Source: Mycolicibacterium sp. S2-37 (GTDB lineage: Bacteria; Actinomycetota; Actinomycetes; Mycobacteriales; Mycobacteriaceae). From it: a DNA stretch of 64,000 nt. The DNA lies in assembly GCF_017352375.1 (NCBI RefSeq), contig NZ_JAFEVR010000014.1, forward strand, positions 186,001-250,000. The letters are read 5' to 3'. The notes under the pieces were generated by a model, which searched no databases, was not told the DNA's origin, and worked only from the letters and a program-made list of their open reading frames with translations. How positions within the stretch are numbered: the stretch's first letter is position 1; the number at the start of each line of letters is the position of its first letter. The position numbers and the translations under genes were made by a program. Positions 15,085-23,810 of this stretch are shown here, in pieces.

Positions 15085-16241
15085 TGCTCTCCGGCAAGGC
15101 CGCGATCGCGGGTATCGGCGCGACCGATTTCTCCAAGAACTCGGGTCGCAGCGAGCTGCGGCTCGCAGCCGAGGCGGTGCTCGACGCACTCGACGACGCC
15201 GGGTTGACGCCGGCCGACGTCGACGGTCTGGTGACGTTCTCGATGGACTCGAATCTGGAGACCGCGGTTGCGCGCTCGACCGGGATCGGTGAGTTGACGT
15301 TCTTCAGCCAGATCGGATACGGCGGAGGAGCCGCGGCGGCAACCGTGCAGCAGGCGGCGCTGGCCGTCGCGACCGGCGTGGCCGAGGTCGTCGTCGCCTA
15401 TCGCGCGTTCAACGAGCGTTCCGAGCATCGGTTCGGACAGGTGATGACGGGCTTGACGGTCAACGCCGATTCCCGTGGTGTCGAGTACAGCTGGTCCTAT
15501 CCGCACGGTCTGAGCACCCCGGCCGCGTCGGTGGCGATGATCGCTCAGCGCTACATGCACGAATACGGCGCCACCAGTGCGGATTTCGGTGCGGTGTCGG
15601 TGGCCGACCGCAAGCACGCCGCGAACAACCCGAAGGCGCACTTCTACGGCAAACCGATCACCATCGAGGATCATCAGAACTCCCGCTGGATCGCCGAGCC
15701 GCTGCGGCTGCTCGACTGCTGTCAGGAGACCGACGGTGGCGTTGCGATCGTGGTGACCAGCCCGGAGCGGGCCAAGGATCTCAAGCACCGGCCGGCGATC
15801 ATCGAGGCGGCCGCGCAGGCTGCCGGCGCCGACCAGTTCACCATGTACTCGTACTACCGCGAGGAACTCGGGCTGCCGGAGATGGGTCTGGTGGGTCGCC
15901 AGCTGTGGGGTCAGAGCGGGTTGTCGCCGTCGGACATCCAGACCGCGATCCTCTACGACCATTTCACGCCGTACACCCTGATCCAGCTCGAGGAGCTCGG
16001 CTTCTGCGGCAGGGGTGAGGCCAAGGACTTCATCGCCGGCGGTGCGATCGAGGTGGGCGGCCGGTTGCCGATCAACACCCACGGCGGCCAGCTCGGCGAG
16101 GCGTACATCCACGGGATGAACGGCATCGCCGAAGGGGTGCGCCAGCTGCGGGGGACCTCGGTCAACCAGGTGCCCGATGTCGAGCATGTGCTCGTCACGG
16201 CGGGCACCGGAGTGCCGACCTCGGGCCTGATCCTCGGCTGA
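15084..16241 (+). CDS. ltp2: Ltp2: thiolase-fold steroid side-chain aldolase
   Basis: Thiolase-like protein (385 aa) that performs the retro-aldol cleavage releasing propionyl-CoA from the hydrated C3 side chain, leaving a 17-keto steroid. The thiolase nucleophile cysteine is replaced in the FFSQIGYGGGAAAATVQQ segment, in accord with an aldolase rather than a thiolase. The characteristic YDHFTPYTLIQLEELGF and NTHGGQLGEAYIHGMNG segments contain the Tyr and His used by Ltp2. It acts as a complex with the ChsH2 DUF35 domain, encoded two genes upstream. Last gene of the igr operon. Confidence 0.95.
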   Translation: MLSGKAAIAGIGATDFSKNSGRSELRLAAEAVLDALDDAGLTPADVDGLVTFSMDSNLETAVARSTGIGELTFFSQIGYGGGAAAATVQQAALAVATGVAEVVVAYRAFNERSEHRFGQVMTGLTVNADSRGVEYSWSYPHGLSTPAASVAMIAQRYMHEYGATSADFGAVSVADRKHAANNPKAHFYGKPITIEDHQNSRWIAEPLRLLDCCQETDGGVAIVVTSPERAKDLKHRPAIIEAAAQAAGADQFTMYSYYREELGLPEMGLVGRQLWGQSGLSPSDIQTAILYDHFTPYTLIQLEELGFCGRGEAKDFIAGGAIEVGGRLPINTHGGQLGEAYIHGMNGIAEGVRQLRGTSVNQVPDVEHVLVTAGTGVPTSGLILG

Positions 16242-16320
16242 GTATCCGTCGCTGACCCCTCGAGCTACGCGGTAAAGTTTGCTGCGTAGTCGTCGTACAT
16301 GCGCAGAGGGGGCCGTGGCA

Positions 16321-17439
16321 GTGGGGATCATGCCGGACAGCAGCCCGTTCGGTTCCCAGACCGTGACGGGGCCGGGCTGGCCGAACGTCGACGAAGAGAC
16401 GCTCGCGGCCGCGGCCGCGTCCTACGAGGCCCTGGCCGCCAAACTCAGCGGCAGCGTCGTTCCCCAACAGCAGAGCCAGTTGATGAAGCTGTCCGATGCC
16501 TGGCACGGCGGTGGTGCGGTCGCGGCCGCCGGCGAGGCCAGCACCATCATCGGCGGACACGAGGCGAACGCCGCCCACGCCGCCGCGATCGCCGCCAAAC
16601 TGCGGTCGATGGAGGCCGCGGTGGTACAGACGAAGATGCTCGTCAACACGGTCGCTCAGGAAACGCAGCACGAGGTCGAGGTGATCTCGGCGATGCCCGT
16701 GCCCAACGCGCAGGAGCTGGCGCAGAGCCGGATCAAACTGGGGTTGTCACAGAACATCGCCGCCGTCACCGCCAACTCCACCGAACTCGCGAACACGCTC
16801 GGAGTGCCGCCGAGCATCCCGAAACCGGGCGCCCCGCCCACGGTGCCGGGTCAGCAGGCCGCCAGCGAGGCAGGTAAGGCCGGCGAGCAGGGTTCGCAGC
16901 AGGGCATGCAGATGATGATGCAGATGGCGCAGATGGGCGCGCAGCTGCCGTCGCAGCTCGGCCAGATGGTCACGCAGGTGCCCCAGCAGATGATGCAGCC
17001 GCTGCAGCAGCTGTCCCAGCCCCTGCAGCAGCTCACCTCGATGTTCGGTCAGGGCGGCAAAGGCGACGCACTCGGCGCCGCGGGTGCGCCCTTCTCGTCG
17101 TTCTCGAACCACCCGGCCGCCGGCGGGTCCGGTGCCAGCGGCGGCGCGGGCATGGTGCGCGCCGCGTCCCTGCCGGGCTCGGGCGGCGTCGGTGCGCAGA
17201 CGCCGCTGATGGCGGGTCTGGTCGGCACCAACGCGGTGTCCACCGCGCCGGCGGAGCCCGTGGTGGCCGGATCGACCGCCGTCGGCGGTGTGGCGCCCGT
17301 GGCCGCGGGCGGTATGGGCGGCGGTGCGCCGATGGGGATGATGGGCAACCGCGGCACCAGTGGTGGGACGACGGCCGGCCTGTCCGGTCCGCCGGAGCTC
17401 GAATACGACCTGGACGAGGACGTCGACGATGAGTGGTGA
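16321..17439 (+). CDS. PPE/EspB-like type VII secretion (ESX) substrate, Gln/Met/Gly-rich
   Basis: Not a recognised named gene. Protein of 372 aa with a helical N-terminal domain (to ~residue 130) containing W61-H-G63 in KLSDAWHGGG, the W-x-G turn of ESX substrates, preceded by GWPNVDEETLAAAAASYEALAAKL. The middle is a Gln/Met-rich region (residues ~185-240), then a Gly/Ala-rich tail ending in an acidic EYDLDEDVDDEW. GTG 16321 is eight bases after AGAGGGGG (16305-16312); GTG 16315 is too close to it. The next gene carries the complementary YxxxD signal. It occupies the place of PPE63 (Rv3539) in M. tuberculosis, so it may be a divergent functional counterpart. No KstR box precedes it; a small inverted repeat CTACGC/GCGTAG spans 16265-16289. 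Confidence 0.6.
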   Translation: MGIMPDSSPFGSQTVTGPGWPNVDEETLAAAAASYEALAAKLSGSVVPQQQSQLMKLSDAWHGGGAVAAAGEASTIIGGHEANAAHAAAIAAKLRSMEAAVVQTKMLVNTVAQETQHEVEVISAMPVPNAQELAQSRIKLGLSQNIAAVTANSTELANTLGVPPSIPKPGAPPTVPGQQAASEAGKAGEQGSQQGMQMMMQMAQMGAQLPSQLGQMVTQVPQQMMQPLQQLSQPLQQLTSMFGQGGKGDALGAAGAPFSSFSNHPAAGGSGASGGAGMVRAASLPGSGGVGAQTPLMAGLVGTNAVSTAPAEPVVAGSTAVGGVAPVAAGGMGGGAPMGMMGNRGTSGGTTAGLSGPPELEYDLDEDVDDEW

Positions 17440-17463
17440 GAACACCGAGGGGGTGACGCGCTG

Positions 17464-18183
17464 ATGGAGCCGTTCAAGAAGCCGGAAGGCATCTCGTGGG
17501 ATGCGGCGTCGGTGGAGCTGCCCGAGATGCCGATGGTGCCACCGGGTGAGGACGCGATGAGCGCGACGATCGCGGCGGTGCTGCCCACGCTGTCGGCGCC
17601 GTTCACGGCGAATGTGGCGGCGCTGCAGGCCAAGGAGGGCATGTTCTCCGGCAAGCTGGTCAGCGCGCAGGCGGCGTACACGAACGCCGACGACCAGGGT
17701 GGACAGGGCGTCGGTCAGTTCACCGACATGCTCGGACAGCTGGGCAAGATGGGGAGCCAGGCGGCCGGGTCGATGGGTCAGGGCGCCGGCGGTGGCCAGG
17801 GCGGCGGCATGTTCGGGTCGATGATGGAGCAGGCGATGAAGGCCGCTCAGCAATTCGGTGGCCAGGCCGGCGGGAGTGGCGCCGGCGCAGGCGGTCAGTC
17901 CGGTGGCGCGCCTGCCCCGGCTCCGGCCGCGGGCGCAGGTGGTGCTCCGGCTCCGCAGGCGCCGCCGCAGGACCGCGCGCCGGAGTCGCGCGCCGAGCAG
18001 ACCCGCGAGCCTGACCAGCGCAGCGATGAGAAGGACCGCGACAGCGAGCAGCGTCAGAAGCTGGACCGCGCCCAGGTCGCTGGACCGGACCCGGGCGCAA
18101 CGGGTGCCGGGCCGGCGCCGGTGGCCCCGCCCCAGCCGTCGACCGACGCCGAGATCGAGGACCTGGCCCGCCGGATGCTGTAG
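17464..18183 (+). CDS. PE/EspC-like ESX partner protein with YxxxD signal
   Basis: 239-aa protein not identified by name. Residues ~30-70 form a helix-turn-helix pair (AMSATIAAVLPTLSAPFTAN, then LQAKEGMFSGKLVSAQAAY) directly followed by Y72-T-N-A-D76, which fits the YxxxD/E type VII secretion signal at the end of the second helix. The rest is low-complexity: Gly/Gln/Met-rich to ~140, Ala/Pro-rich to ~170, then a highly charged stretch (DQRSDEKDRDSEQRQKLDRAQ) and a Pro-rich end. ATG 17464 lies 24 bp after the PPE-like gene. The W-x-G and YxxxD halves on adjacent products suggest they form a secreted heterodimer (inference). Transcription converges with hsd4B. Confidence 0.58.
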   Translation: MEPFKKPEGISWDAASVELPEMPMVPPGEDAMSATIAAVLPTLSAPFTANVAALQAKEGMFSGKLVSAQAAYTNADDQGGQGVGQFTDMLGQLGKMGSQAAGSMGQGAGGGQGGGMFGSMMEQAMKAAQQFGGQAGGSGAGAGGQSGGAPAPAPAAGAGGAPAPQAPPQDRAPESRAEQTREPDQRSDEKDRDSEQRQKLDRAQVAGPDPGATGAGPAPVAPPQPSTDAEIEDLARRML

Positions 18184-18221
18184 CCGTTCGACGAGACGCG
18201 GGTCGCGACGAATCGCCTGTG

Positions 18222-19082
18222 CTACTTGGCGATCAGCTCGACGCCGGACAGCGCGATGGCGTCGTCGCGGCTCGGCGCGGTGATGGTGGCGACCAGCCGG
18301 TCGCCGTCCTGCCAGACGTTGGCCCGCAGCGTCTCGCCGGGGAAAACGACGCCGGCGAACCGGGCGCCGTAGGACGCGACGCGGGAGACGTCACCGTCGA
18401 GGAACGTGTCGACGATCGCCTTGCACGCGATGCCGTAGGTGCACAGACCGTGCAGGATGGGTCGCGGAAACCCCGCCGCCGCAGCGAATTCCGGGTCGGA
18501 ATGCAGCGGATTGCGGTCTCCGCACAACCGGTAGAGCAACGCCTGCTGCGGCAGGATCGGCAGATCGACCTGAGCGTCGGGGGCGCGCTCCGGCGGCTCG
18601 ACCGACGTCGACGGACCGCGCTCACCGCCGAATCCGCCCTCGCCTCTGGCGAAGATCGATCGCTTCTGCGTCCACAGCGGGGTGCCGTCGGGCGCCGTCA
18701 CGCTGGTCTCCGACCAGATCACCGCAGCCTTGCCCTTGTCCCAGATGTCGGTGAACCGGGTGACCGCCACACCGGTGCCCGACGGCGGGATCGGTCCGGG
18801 AACGGTCACCGCCTCACTGGCGTGCAGCACCTTCGACAGTTCGATGTCGATGCCGGGGAACTGCACCGACGGCGGCTCGGTCATGTGGAAGCTCTGCGCG
18901 ACGTTGCCGAACGTCGGCAGCACCTGCGGGGTGTTGTCGGTCAGATAGCGCAGCTCACGCTGATCCATCGGGTCGACCCCAGCCCCCAGGCCCAGGTGGT
19001 AGAGCTGCACATCGCTACTCGTCCAAGAGAATTCGACGGGAGGGAGCTCCGCGCCCAGGGCCTCGTCCAGATTGATCGGCAT
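18222..19082 (-). CDS. hsd4B: MaoC-family steroid enoyl-CoA hydratase Hsd4B (ChsH3-type)
   Basis: Two-domain hot-dog enoyl-CoA hydratase (286 aa, the same length as M. tuberculosis Rv3538), hydrating enoyl-CoA intermediates of the longer sterol side chain. The catalytic hydratase-2 motif is complete near the end of the N-to-C linker: YRLCGDRNPLHSDPEFAAAAGFPRPILHGL, with the Asp and His of the active site. The historical name reflects an early guess of 17-beta-hydroxysteroid dehydrogenase activity, which the sequence does not support. It lies four bases downstream of kstD on the same strand, so they form one transcript from the KstR-controlled kstD promoter. Confidence 0.93.
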   Translation of the reverse strand: MPINLDEALGAELPPVEFSWTSSDVQLYHLGLGAGVDPMDQRELRYLTDNTPQVLPTFGNVAQSFHMTEPPSVQFPGIDIELSKVLHASEAVTVPGPIPPSGTGVAVTRFTDIWDKGKAAVIWSETSVTAPDGTPLWTQKRSIFARGEGGFGGERGPSTSVEPPERAPDAQVDLPILPQQALLYRLCGDRNPLHSDPEFAAAAGFPRPILHGLCTYGIACKAIVDTFLDGDVSRVASYGARFAGVVFPGETLRANVWQDGDRLVATITAPSRDDAIALSGVELIAK

Positions 19083-19086
19083 GGCT

Positions 19087-20769
19087 CTAGTTCTTACCAG
19101 CCAGGTGCAGCGCGGCCAGGTACCCGAAGGTCATCGCGGGGCCGATGGTCCCGCCCGGCCCCGGGTAGGTGTGCCCCATGACCGGTGAACTCACGTTGCC
19201 CGCGGCATAGAGACCCTCGATGACGGTGTCGTCATCACGCAGCGCACGGCCGTGGACGTCGGTGCGCACGCCGCCCTTGGTACCGAGGTCGCCCGGCACC
19301 ATCTTCGCCGCGTAGAACGGTCCGCGGCTGATCTCGCCCAGGTTGGGATTCGGCTTGTTGGTCGGGTCCCCGTAGTAGCGGTCATACGCGCTCTCGCCCC
19401 GGTGGAAGTCCTCGTCGACGCCGCTGCGGGCGAAGCCGTTGAACCGGTCGACCGTCGCGGTGAGCGCCTCGGCCGAGACGCCGGCCTTCTCAGCCAGCTC
19501 GCTGAGGCTGTCGGCTTTGATGATGACGCCGGATTCCAGCCACTTTTTCGGGATGCGCTGTCCCGGCTGCAGACCCGCGAAGATGTATCGATCGCGGTAC
19601 TGCTGATCGAAGATGAGCCAGGCCGGGATGTTCTCACCGGGGCCGGGTCCCTGGCCGTGCACGCCGCCGTACATGTGGTGGCACGCCTCGACATACGGCA
19701 TCGACTCGTTCATGAAGCGCTTGCCCGACATGTTCACGATGATCGATCCGGGGGAGTTGCGCTCCGACAGGGCGAACCAGGGCGCGTCCACCAGCGGAAC
19801 CGTCGGCCCCCACCACGCGTCCTCCATGACCTCCAGTGCAGCGCCGAGCTTCTCGGCGGCCAGGATGCCGTCGCCGGTATTCGCTTTGGCACCCACGGTC
19901 CACTCGGTGGTGATCGGCGCACGCTGGTATTTCACCCGCATCTGCTCGTTGTGCTCGAATCCGCCCGAGCCCAGGATCACGCCGCGCCGGGCGCGGATCA
20001 ACCGCGGCTCACTGCTTTCCGGCGCAGTGGTGTCGCGTACGTAGATCCCACGGACCACCCCGTCCTCGACGTACAGGTCGGTCAGCGCCGTGTTCAGCAG
20101 TACCGGAACACCCGCGTCGCGCAACGCGATGCGCAGCGGGGCGATCAGCGCGCGCCCCATCCCGACGAGGTTCTTGCCGGTGGCGTTGGCCCACACCGAC
20201 CGCGCACCGACCTTGAGGCTGCGCAGGAGTCCGCGCGGATGCCGCTTGAGCTGGTTGAGCCGCACATAGTCCTGCTGCATCACCACCATGTTCATCGGCA
20301 CCTTGCCGTACGGCGGCTCCAGCCCAGGAAGGTCCTCTCCGAGCTTCTTCGCGTCGAACGGCTTGGGCTCCACCGAACGCCCGGTCGGCTTCCCGCCGGG
20401 CGTCTCGGGGTAGTAGTCGGAGTAGCCCGGCACCCAGCACAGCTTCAGCGGCGAATGCGCCAGGACGAACGACAGCATCTCCGGGCCGCGGTCGAGGTAG
20501 GTGTCGATGCGCTCCGGAGCGACCGCGTCCCCGATGATCGAGTGCAGGTACTGCCGCGCGGCTTCGCGGGTGTCCTTGACCCCGGCGCGCCGGAGTACCT
20601 CGTTGTTCGGAATCCATACGCCGCCGCCTGACCGCGCAGTGGAACCCCCATAGTGCGGAGCCTTCTCGACGACTACTGTCGAGAGGCCCTGGTGAGCAGC
20701 GGTGAGGGCGGCCACCATGCCGGCGGCGCCGCTGCCCACGACGACGACGTCGTACTCCTGTCCGGTCAT
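19087..20769 (-). CDS. kstD: 3-ketosteroid delta-1-dehydrogenase
   Basis: FAD-dependent dehydrogenase (560 aa) introducing the C1-C2 double bond in ring A of 3-ketosteroids, needed together with KshA to open ring B. The N-terminal FAD motif VVVGSGAAGMVAAL starts at residue ~8, and EKAPHYGGSTARSGGGVWIPNN follows; the C-terminal GHTYPGPGGTIGPAMTFGYLAA completes the FAD site. It aligns with Rv3537 over its full length with the same start (MTGQEYDVV). The KstR box begins only one base upstream of the ATG at 20769, so the transcript must be leaderless or nearly so. Divergent from hsaE. Confidence 0.96.
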   Translation of the reverse strand: MTGQEYDVVVVGSGAAGMVAALTAAHQGLSTVVVEKAPHYGGSTARSGGGVWIPNNEVLRRAGVKDTREAARQYLHSIIGDAVAPERIDTYLDRGPEMLSFVLAHSPLKLCWVPGYSDYYPETPGGKPTGRSVEPKPFDAKKLGEDLPGLEPPYGKVPMNMVVMQQDYVRLNQLKRHPRGLLRSLKVGARSVWANATGKNLVGMGRALIAPLRIALRDAGVPVLLNTALTDLYVEDGVVRGIYVRDTTAPESSEPRLIRARRGVILGSGGFEHNEQMRVKYQRAPITTEWTVGAKANTGDGILAAEKLGAALEVMEDAWWGPTVPLVDAPWFALSERNSPGSIIVNMSGKRFMNESMPYVEACHHMYGGVHGQGPGPGENIPAWLIFDQQYRDRYIFAGLQPGQRIPKKWLESGVIIKADSLSELAEKAGVSAEALTATVDRFNGFARSGVDEDFHRGESAYDRYYGDPTNKPNPNLGEISRGPFYAAKMVPGDLGTKGGVRTDVHGRALRDDDTVIEGLYAAGNVSSPVMGHTYPGPGGTIGPAMTFGYLAALHLAGKN

Positions 20770-20770
20770 G

Positions 20771-20784
20771 TAGAACACGTTATA
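20771..20784. promoter_or_regulatory. KstR box between kstD and hsaE
   Basis: TAGAACACGTTATA fits TnnAACnnGTTnnA. It abuts the kstD start codon on one side; on the hsaE side TAGAAT (20783-20788) overlaps its end and could serve as a -10. One operator therefore probably controls both divergent transcripts. Confidence 0.85.
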
Positions 20785-20842
20785 GAATTGCCCGGCCGAC
20801 CCACAACTGCGCCGGTCGACGATACGAGGGGACTTCACGTAA

Positions 20843-21628
20843 ATGCTCAGTGCCGAGGTGCGTGAACAGTTGGCGGCCGACCTGGCCGAGGCCGAACGCA
20901 GCCGGGTACCGCTCAAGCCGCTGACCGACGCACATCCCGATATCGATGTCGTCGACGCCTACGAGATCCAGCTCATCAACATCCGTCAGCGCGTCGCCGA
21001 GGGCGCCCGCGTCATCGGCCACAAGGTCGGCCTCTCCAGCGAGGCCATGCAGAAGATGATGAACGTCGACGAGCCCGACTACGGTCATCTGCTCGACGAG
21101 ATGCAGGTCTTCGAGGATCGGCCCGTCAAGAGTGCGAACTACCTCTATCCGCGGGTCGAGGTCGAAGTCGGCTTCATCCTGGCCGACGATCTGCCCGGCG
21201 CCGGGTGCACCGAGCAGGACGTGCTGGCGGCGACGGCGGCGTTCGCGCCGGCGATCGAGTTGATCGACACCCGCATCAACAACTGGAAGATCAAGCTGTG
21301 CGACACCATCGCCGACAACGCGTCGTCGGCCGGATGGGTGCTCGGCGAGGCGCGCGTCTCGCCGAAGGACATCGACATCAAGAACATCGACGCCGTGCTG
21401 ACCAACAACGGTGAGACGGTGGCCGAAGGCCGCAGCGATGCGGTGCTCGGCAACCCCGTGACGGCGGTGGCGTGGCTGGCGCGCAAGGTGGAGGGCTTCG
21501 GAGTGCGTCTGCGGGCCGGGGACATCGTGCTGCCCGGCTCCTGCACCCGTGCGATAGATGCACCTCCCGGCAGCCATTTCGTCGCCGACTTCACCGGGTT
21601 AGGTTCAGTCAAGCTCAATTTCGAGTAG
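20843..21628 (+). CDS. hsaE: 2-hydroxypenta(hexa)-2,4-dienoate hydratase HsaE
   Basis: Hydratase (261 aa) adding water to 2-hydroxyhexa-2,4-dienoate, a product of steroid ring A/B cleavage by HsaD, to give 4-hydroxy-2-oxohexanoate. Belongs to the FAH/MhpD family: VIGHKVGLSSEAMQKMM, VEVEVGFILADDLPG (metal-binding acidic residues), and APAIELIDTRINNWKIKLCDTIADNASSAGWVLG are conserved. ATG 20843 is preceded by GAGGGG (20826-20831). First of the hsaE-hsaG-hsaF operon under the KstR box it shares with kstD. Ortholog of Rv3536c. Confidence 0.95.
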   Translation: MLSAEVREQLAADLAEAERSRVPLKPLTDAHPDIDVVDAYEIQLINIRQRVAEGARVIGHKVGLSSEAMQKMMNVDEPDYGHLLDEMQVFEDRPVKSANYLYPRVEVEVGFILADDLPGAGCTEQDVLAATAAFAPAIELIDTRINNWKIKLCDTIADNASSAGWVLGEARVSPKDIDIKNIDAVLTNNGETVAEGRSDAVLGNPVTAVAWLARKVEGFGVRLRAGDIVLPGSCTRAIDAPPGSHFVADFTGLGSVKLNFE

Positions 21629-21644
21629 GCCAGGGAGAGACGCA

Positions 21645-22580
21645 ATGCCGGAGAAACTTCAAGTCGCGATCGTCGGGTCCGGCAACATCAGTACCGATCT
21701 GCTCTACAAGCTGCAGCGCTCGGAGTACCTCGAACCGCGGTGGATGATCGGTATCGACCCCGAATCCGAGGGTCTGGCACGGGCCCGCAAGCTCGGTCTG
21801 GAGACCTCACACGAGGGAGTGGACTGGCTGCTCGCGCAGGACGACAAGCCGGATCTGGTGTTCGAGGCGACCAGTGCCTACGTGCATCGCGACGCCGCGC
21901 CGCGCTACGAGGAAGCCGGGATCCGGGCGATCGATCTGACCCCGGCCGCGGTCGGGCCCGCGGTGATCCCACCGGCGAATCTGCGGGAGCACCTGAATGC
22001 GCCGAACGTCAACATGATCACCTGCGGTGGGCAGGCGACCATCCCGATCGTGTACGCGGTCAGCCGCGCGGTCGCCGAGCAGGGCGGCACGGTGCCCTAC
22101 GCCGAGATCGTGGCGTCGGTGTCGTCGAGTTCGGCCGGCCCCGGCACCCGCGCCAACATCGACGAGTTCACCAAGACCACCAGTGCCGGGGTGTCGAGTA
22201 TCGGTGGCGCGCAGCGCGGTAAGGCGATCATCATCCTGAATCCCGCCGACCCGCCGATGATCATGCGCGACACCATCTTCTGCGCCATCCCCGAGGATGC
22301 GGACCGTGATGCGATCGCGGCGTCGATCCGCGACGTGGTCGCCGAGGTGCAGACCTACGTGCCCGGTTACCGGCTGCTCAACGAGCCGCAGTTCGACGAT
22401 CCGTCGATCAACTCCGGTGGGCAGGCGGTGGTCACCACGTTCGTGGAAGTCGAGGGCGCCGGGGACTATCTGCCGCCCTACGCGGGGAATCTGGACATCA
22501 TGACCGCAGCAGCGGCCAAGGTCGGCGAGGAGATCGCCAAGGAAGCCCTGGCGACGGCCGGTGCAGGAGGACAGGCATGA
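21645..22580 (+). CDS. hsaG: Acylating acetaldehyde/propionaldehyde dehydrogenase HsaG
   Basis: CoA-acylating aldehyde dehydrogenase (311 aa) that converts the aldehyde released by HsaF (propionaldehyde from cholesterol) into propionyl-CoA. N-terminal Rossmann motif VAIVGSGNISTDLLYKL; catalytic cysteine in NVNMITCGGQATIPIVYAV; the SVSSSSAGPGTRANIDEFT loop is conserved. The start codon at 21645 follows CAGGGAGAGA, and its stop overlaps hsaF (ATGA), as is normal because the aldolase and dehydrogenase form a channelling complex. Ortholog of Rv3535c. Confidence 0.95.
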   Translation: MPEKLQVAIVGSGNISTDLLYKLQRSEYLEPRWMIGIDPESEGLARARKLGLETSHEGVDWLLAQDDKPDLVFEATSAYVHRDAAPRYEEAGIRAIDLTPAAVGPAVIPPANLREHLNAPNVNMITCGGQATIPIVYAVSRAVAEQGGTVPYAEIVASVSSSSAGPGTRANIDEFTKTTSAGVSSIGGAQRGKAIIILNPADPPMIMRDTIFCAIPEDADRDAIAASIRDVVAEVQTYVPGYRLLNEPQFDDPSINSGGQAVVTTFVEVEGAGDYLPPYAGNLDIMTAAAAKVGEEIAKEALATAGAGGQA

Positions 22581-23647
22581 GCAGCAGCAACGTTGACGAC
22601 ATCTATTTCGACCCGATGTGGGACATCCGGATGACCGACACGTCGCTGCGGGACGGATCGCACCACAAGCGGCATCAGTTCACCGCTGAGGAGGTGGGCG
22701 CGATCGTCGCGGCGCTGGACACCGCGGGGGTGCCGGTCATCGAGGTGACCCACGGGGACGGGCTGGGTGGTTCCAGCTTCAACTACGGGTTCTCCAAGAC
22801 CCCGGAACAGGAGCTGATCAAGCTGGCGGCCGAGACCGCCAAGACCGCCAAGATCGCGTTCCTCATGCTGCCCGGTGTGGGCACCAAGGAGGACATCAAG
22901 GAGGCGCAGAGCAACGGCGGCTCGATCTGCCGGATCGCCACCCACTGCACCGAGGCCGACGTGTCGATCCAGCACTTCGGTCTGGCCCGGGAACTCGGTC
23001 TGGAGACCGTGGGCTTCCTGATGATGAGCCACACCATTCCACCGGAGAAGCTCGCCAAACAGGCCCGCATCATGGCCGATGCCGGCTGTCAGTGCGTGTA
23101 TGTCGTGGACTCGGCCGGTGCGCTGGTGCTCGAAGGCGTCCGTGACCGGGTGGCCGCGCTGGTCGCCGAACTGGGTGACGATGCCCAGGTCGGTTTCCAT
23201 GGTCACGAGAACCTCGGCCTCGGCGTCGCCAACTCCATCGAGGCGGTGCGCGCCGGCGCCAAGCAGATCGACGGGTCCTGTCGGCGCTTCGGCGCGGGCG
23301 CGGGCAACGCGCCGGTCGAGGCGCTCATCGGAGTGTTCGACAAGATCGGCGTGAAGACCGGTATCGACTTCTTCGACATCGCCGACGCGGCCGAGGAGGT
23401 CGTCGCCCCCGCGATGCCGGCCGAATGCCTGCTGGACCGCAACGCGCTCATCATGGGCTACTCCGGGGTGTACTCGAGCTTCCTCAAACATGCGATCCGT
23501 CAGTCCGAGCGCTACGGTGTACCCGCGCACAAGCTGTTGCACCGTGCGGGCCAGCGGAAGCTGATCGGTGGTCAGGAGGACCAGCTGATCGACATCGCCC
23601 TGGAGATCAAGCGCGAGATGGACGGCGAACGGGCCGCGGCGCGCTGA
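22577..23647 (+). CDS. hsaF: 4-hydroxy-2-oxohexanoate aldolase HsaF
   Basis: Class II (metal-dependent) aldolase (356 aa) splitting 4-hydroxy-2-oxohexanoate into pyruvate and propionaldehyde, channelled to HsaG. The N-terminal TIM-barrel motif MTDTSLRDGSHHKRHQF contains the catalytic Arg/Asp/His, and VGFHGHENLGLGVANS contains the metal-binding His pair. The C-terminal communication domain that contacts the dehydrogenase is present (GVYSSFLKHAIRQSERYGV). Overlaps hsaG by four bases. In M. tuberculosis PPE62/PPE61 follow; here an unrelated block begins. Confidence 0.95.
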   Translation: MSSSNVDDIYFDPMWDIRMTDTSLRDGSHHKRHQFTAEEVGAIVAALDTAGVPVIEVTHGDGLGGSSFNYGFSKTPEQELIKLAAETAKTAKIAFLMLPGVGTKEDIKEAQSNGGSICRIATHCTEADVSIQHFGLARELGLETVGFLMMSHTIPPEKLAKQARIMADAGCQCVYVVDSAGALVLEGVRDRVAALVAELGDDAQVGFHGHENLGLGVANSIEAVRAGAKQIDGSCRRFGAGAGNAPVEALIGVFDKIGVKTGIDFFDIADAAEEVVAPAMPAECLLDRNALIMGYSGVYSSFLKHAIRQSERYGVPAHKLLHRAGQRKLIGGQEDQLIDIALEIKREMDGERAAAR

Positions 23648-23810
23648 ACGCCTGACCCAACCCTGCCGCCATCGCGACGGCTGCATCGACATCGGAGATG
23701 TTCTGACACAGCGCTCGGCGAGTGACGAGGCGTTCCTCGTCGCCGATGGGGTCGACGTCGCCGTCGCGCCGGTCCTCGACCCGCCCCGGGCTCGCGGCTG
23801 GATCCATGTC

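Noticed and set aside
16261..16290. Small inverted repeat CTACGC/GCGTAG before the ESX-like genes as an operator
   Set aside because: Only six-base arms with a long spacer; common by chance in this GC-rich DNA, so noted but not called.
18222..19082. Hsd4B as a 17-beta-hydroxysteroid dehydrogenase
   Set aside because: There is no Rossmann motif or SDR active site; the protein is a double hot-dog hydratase with a complete hydratase-2 motif.
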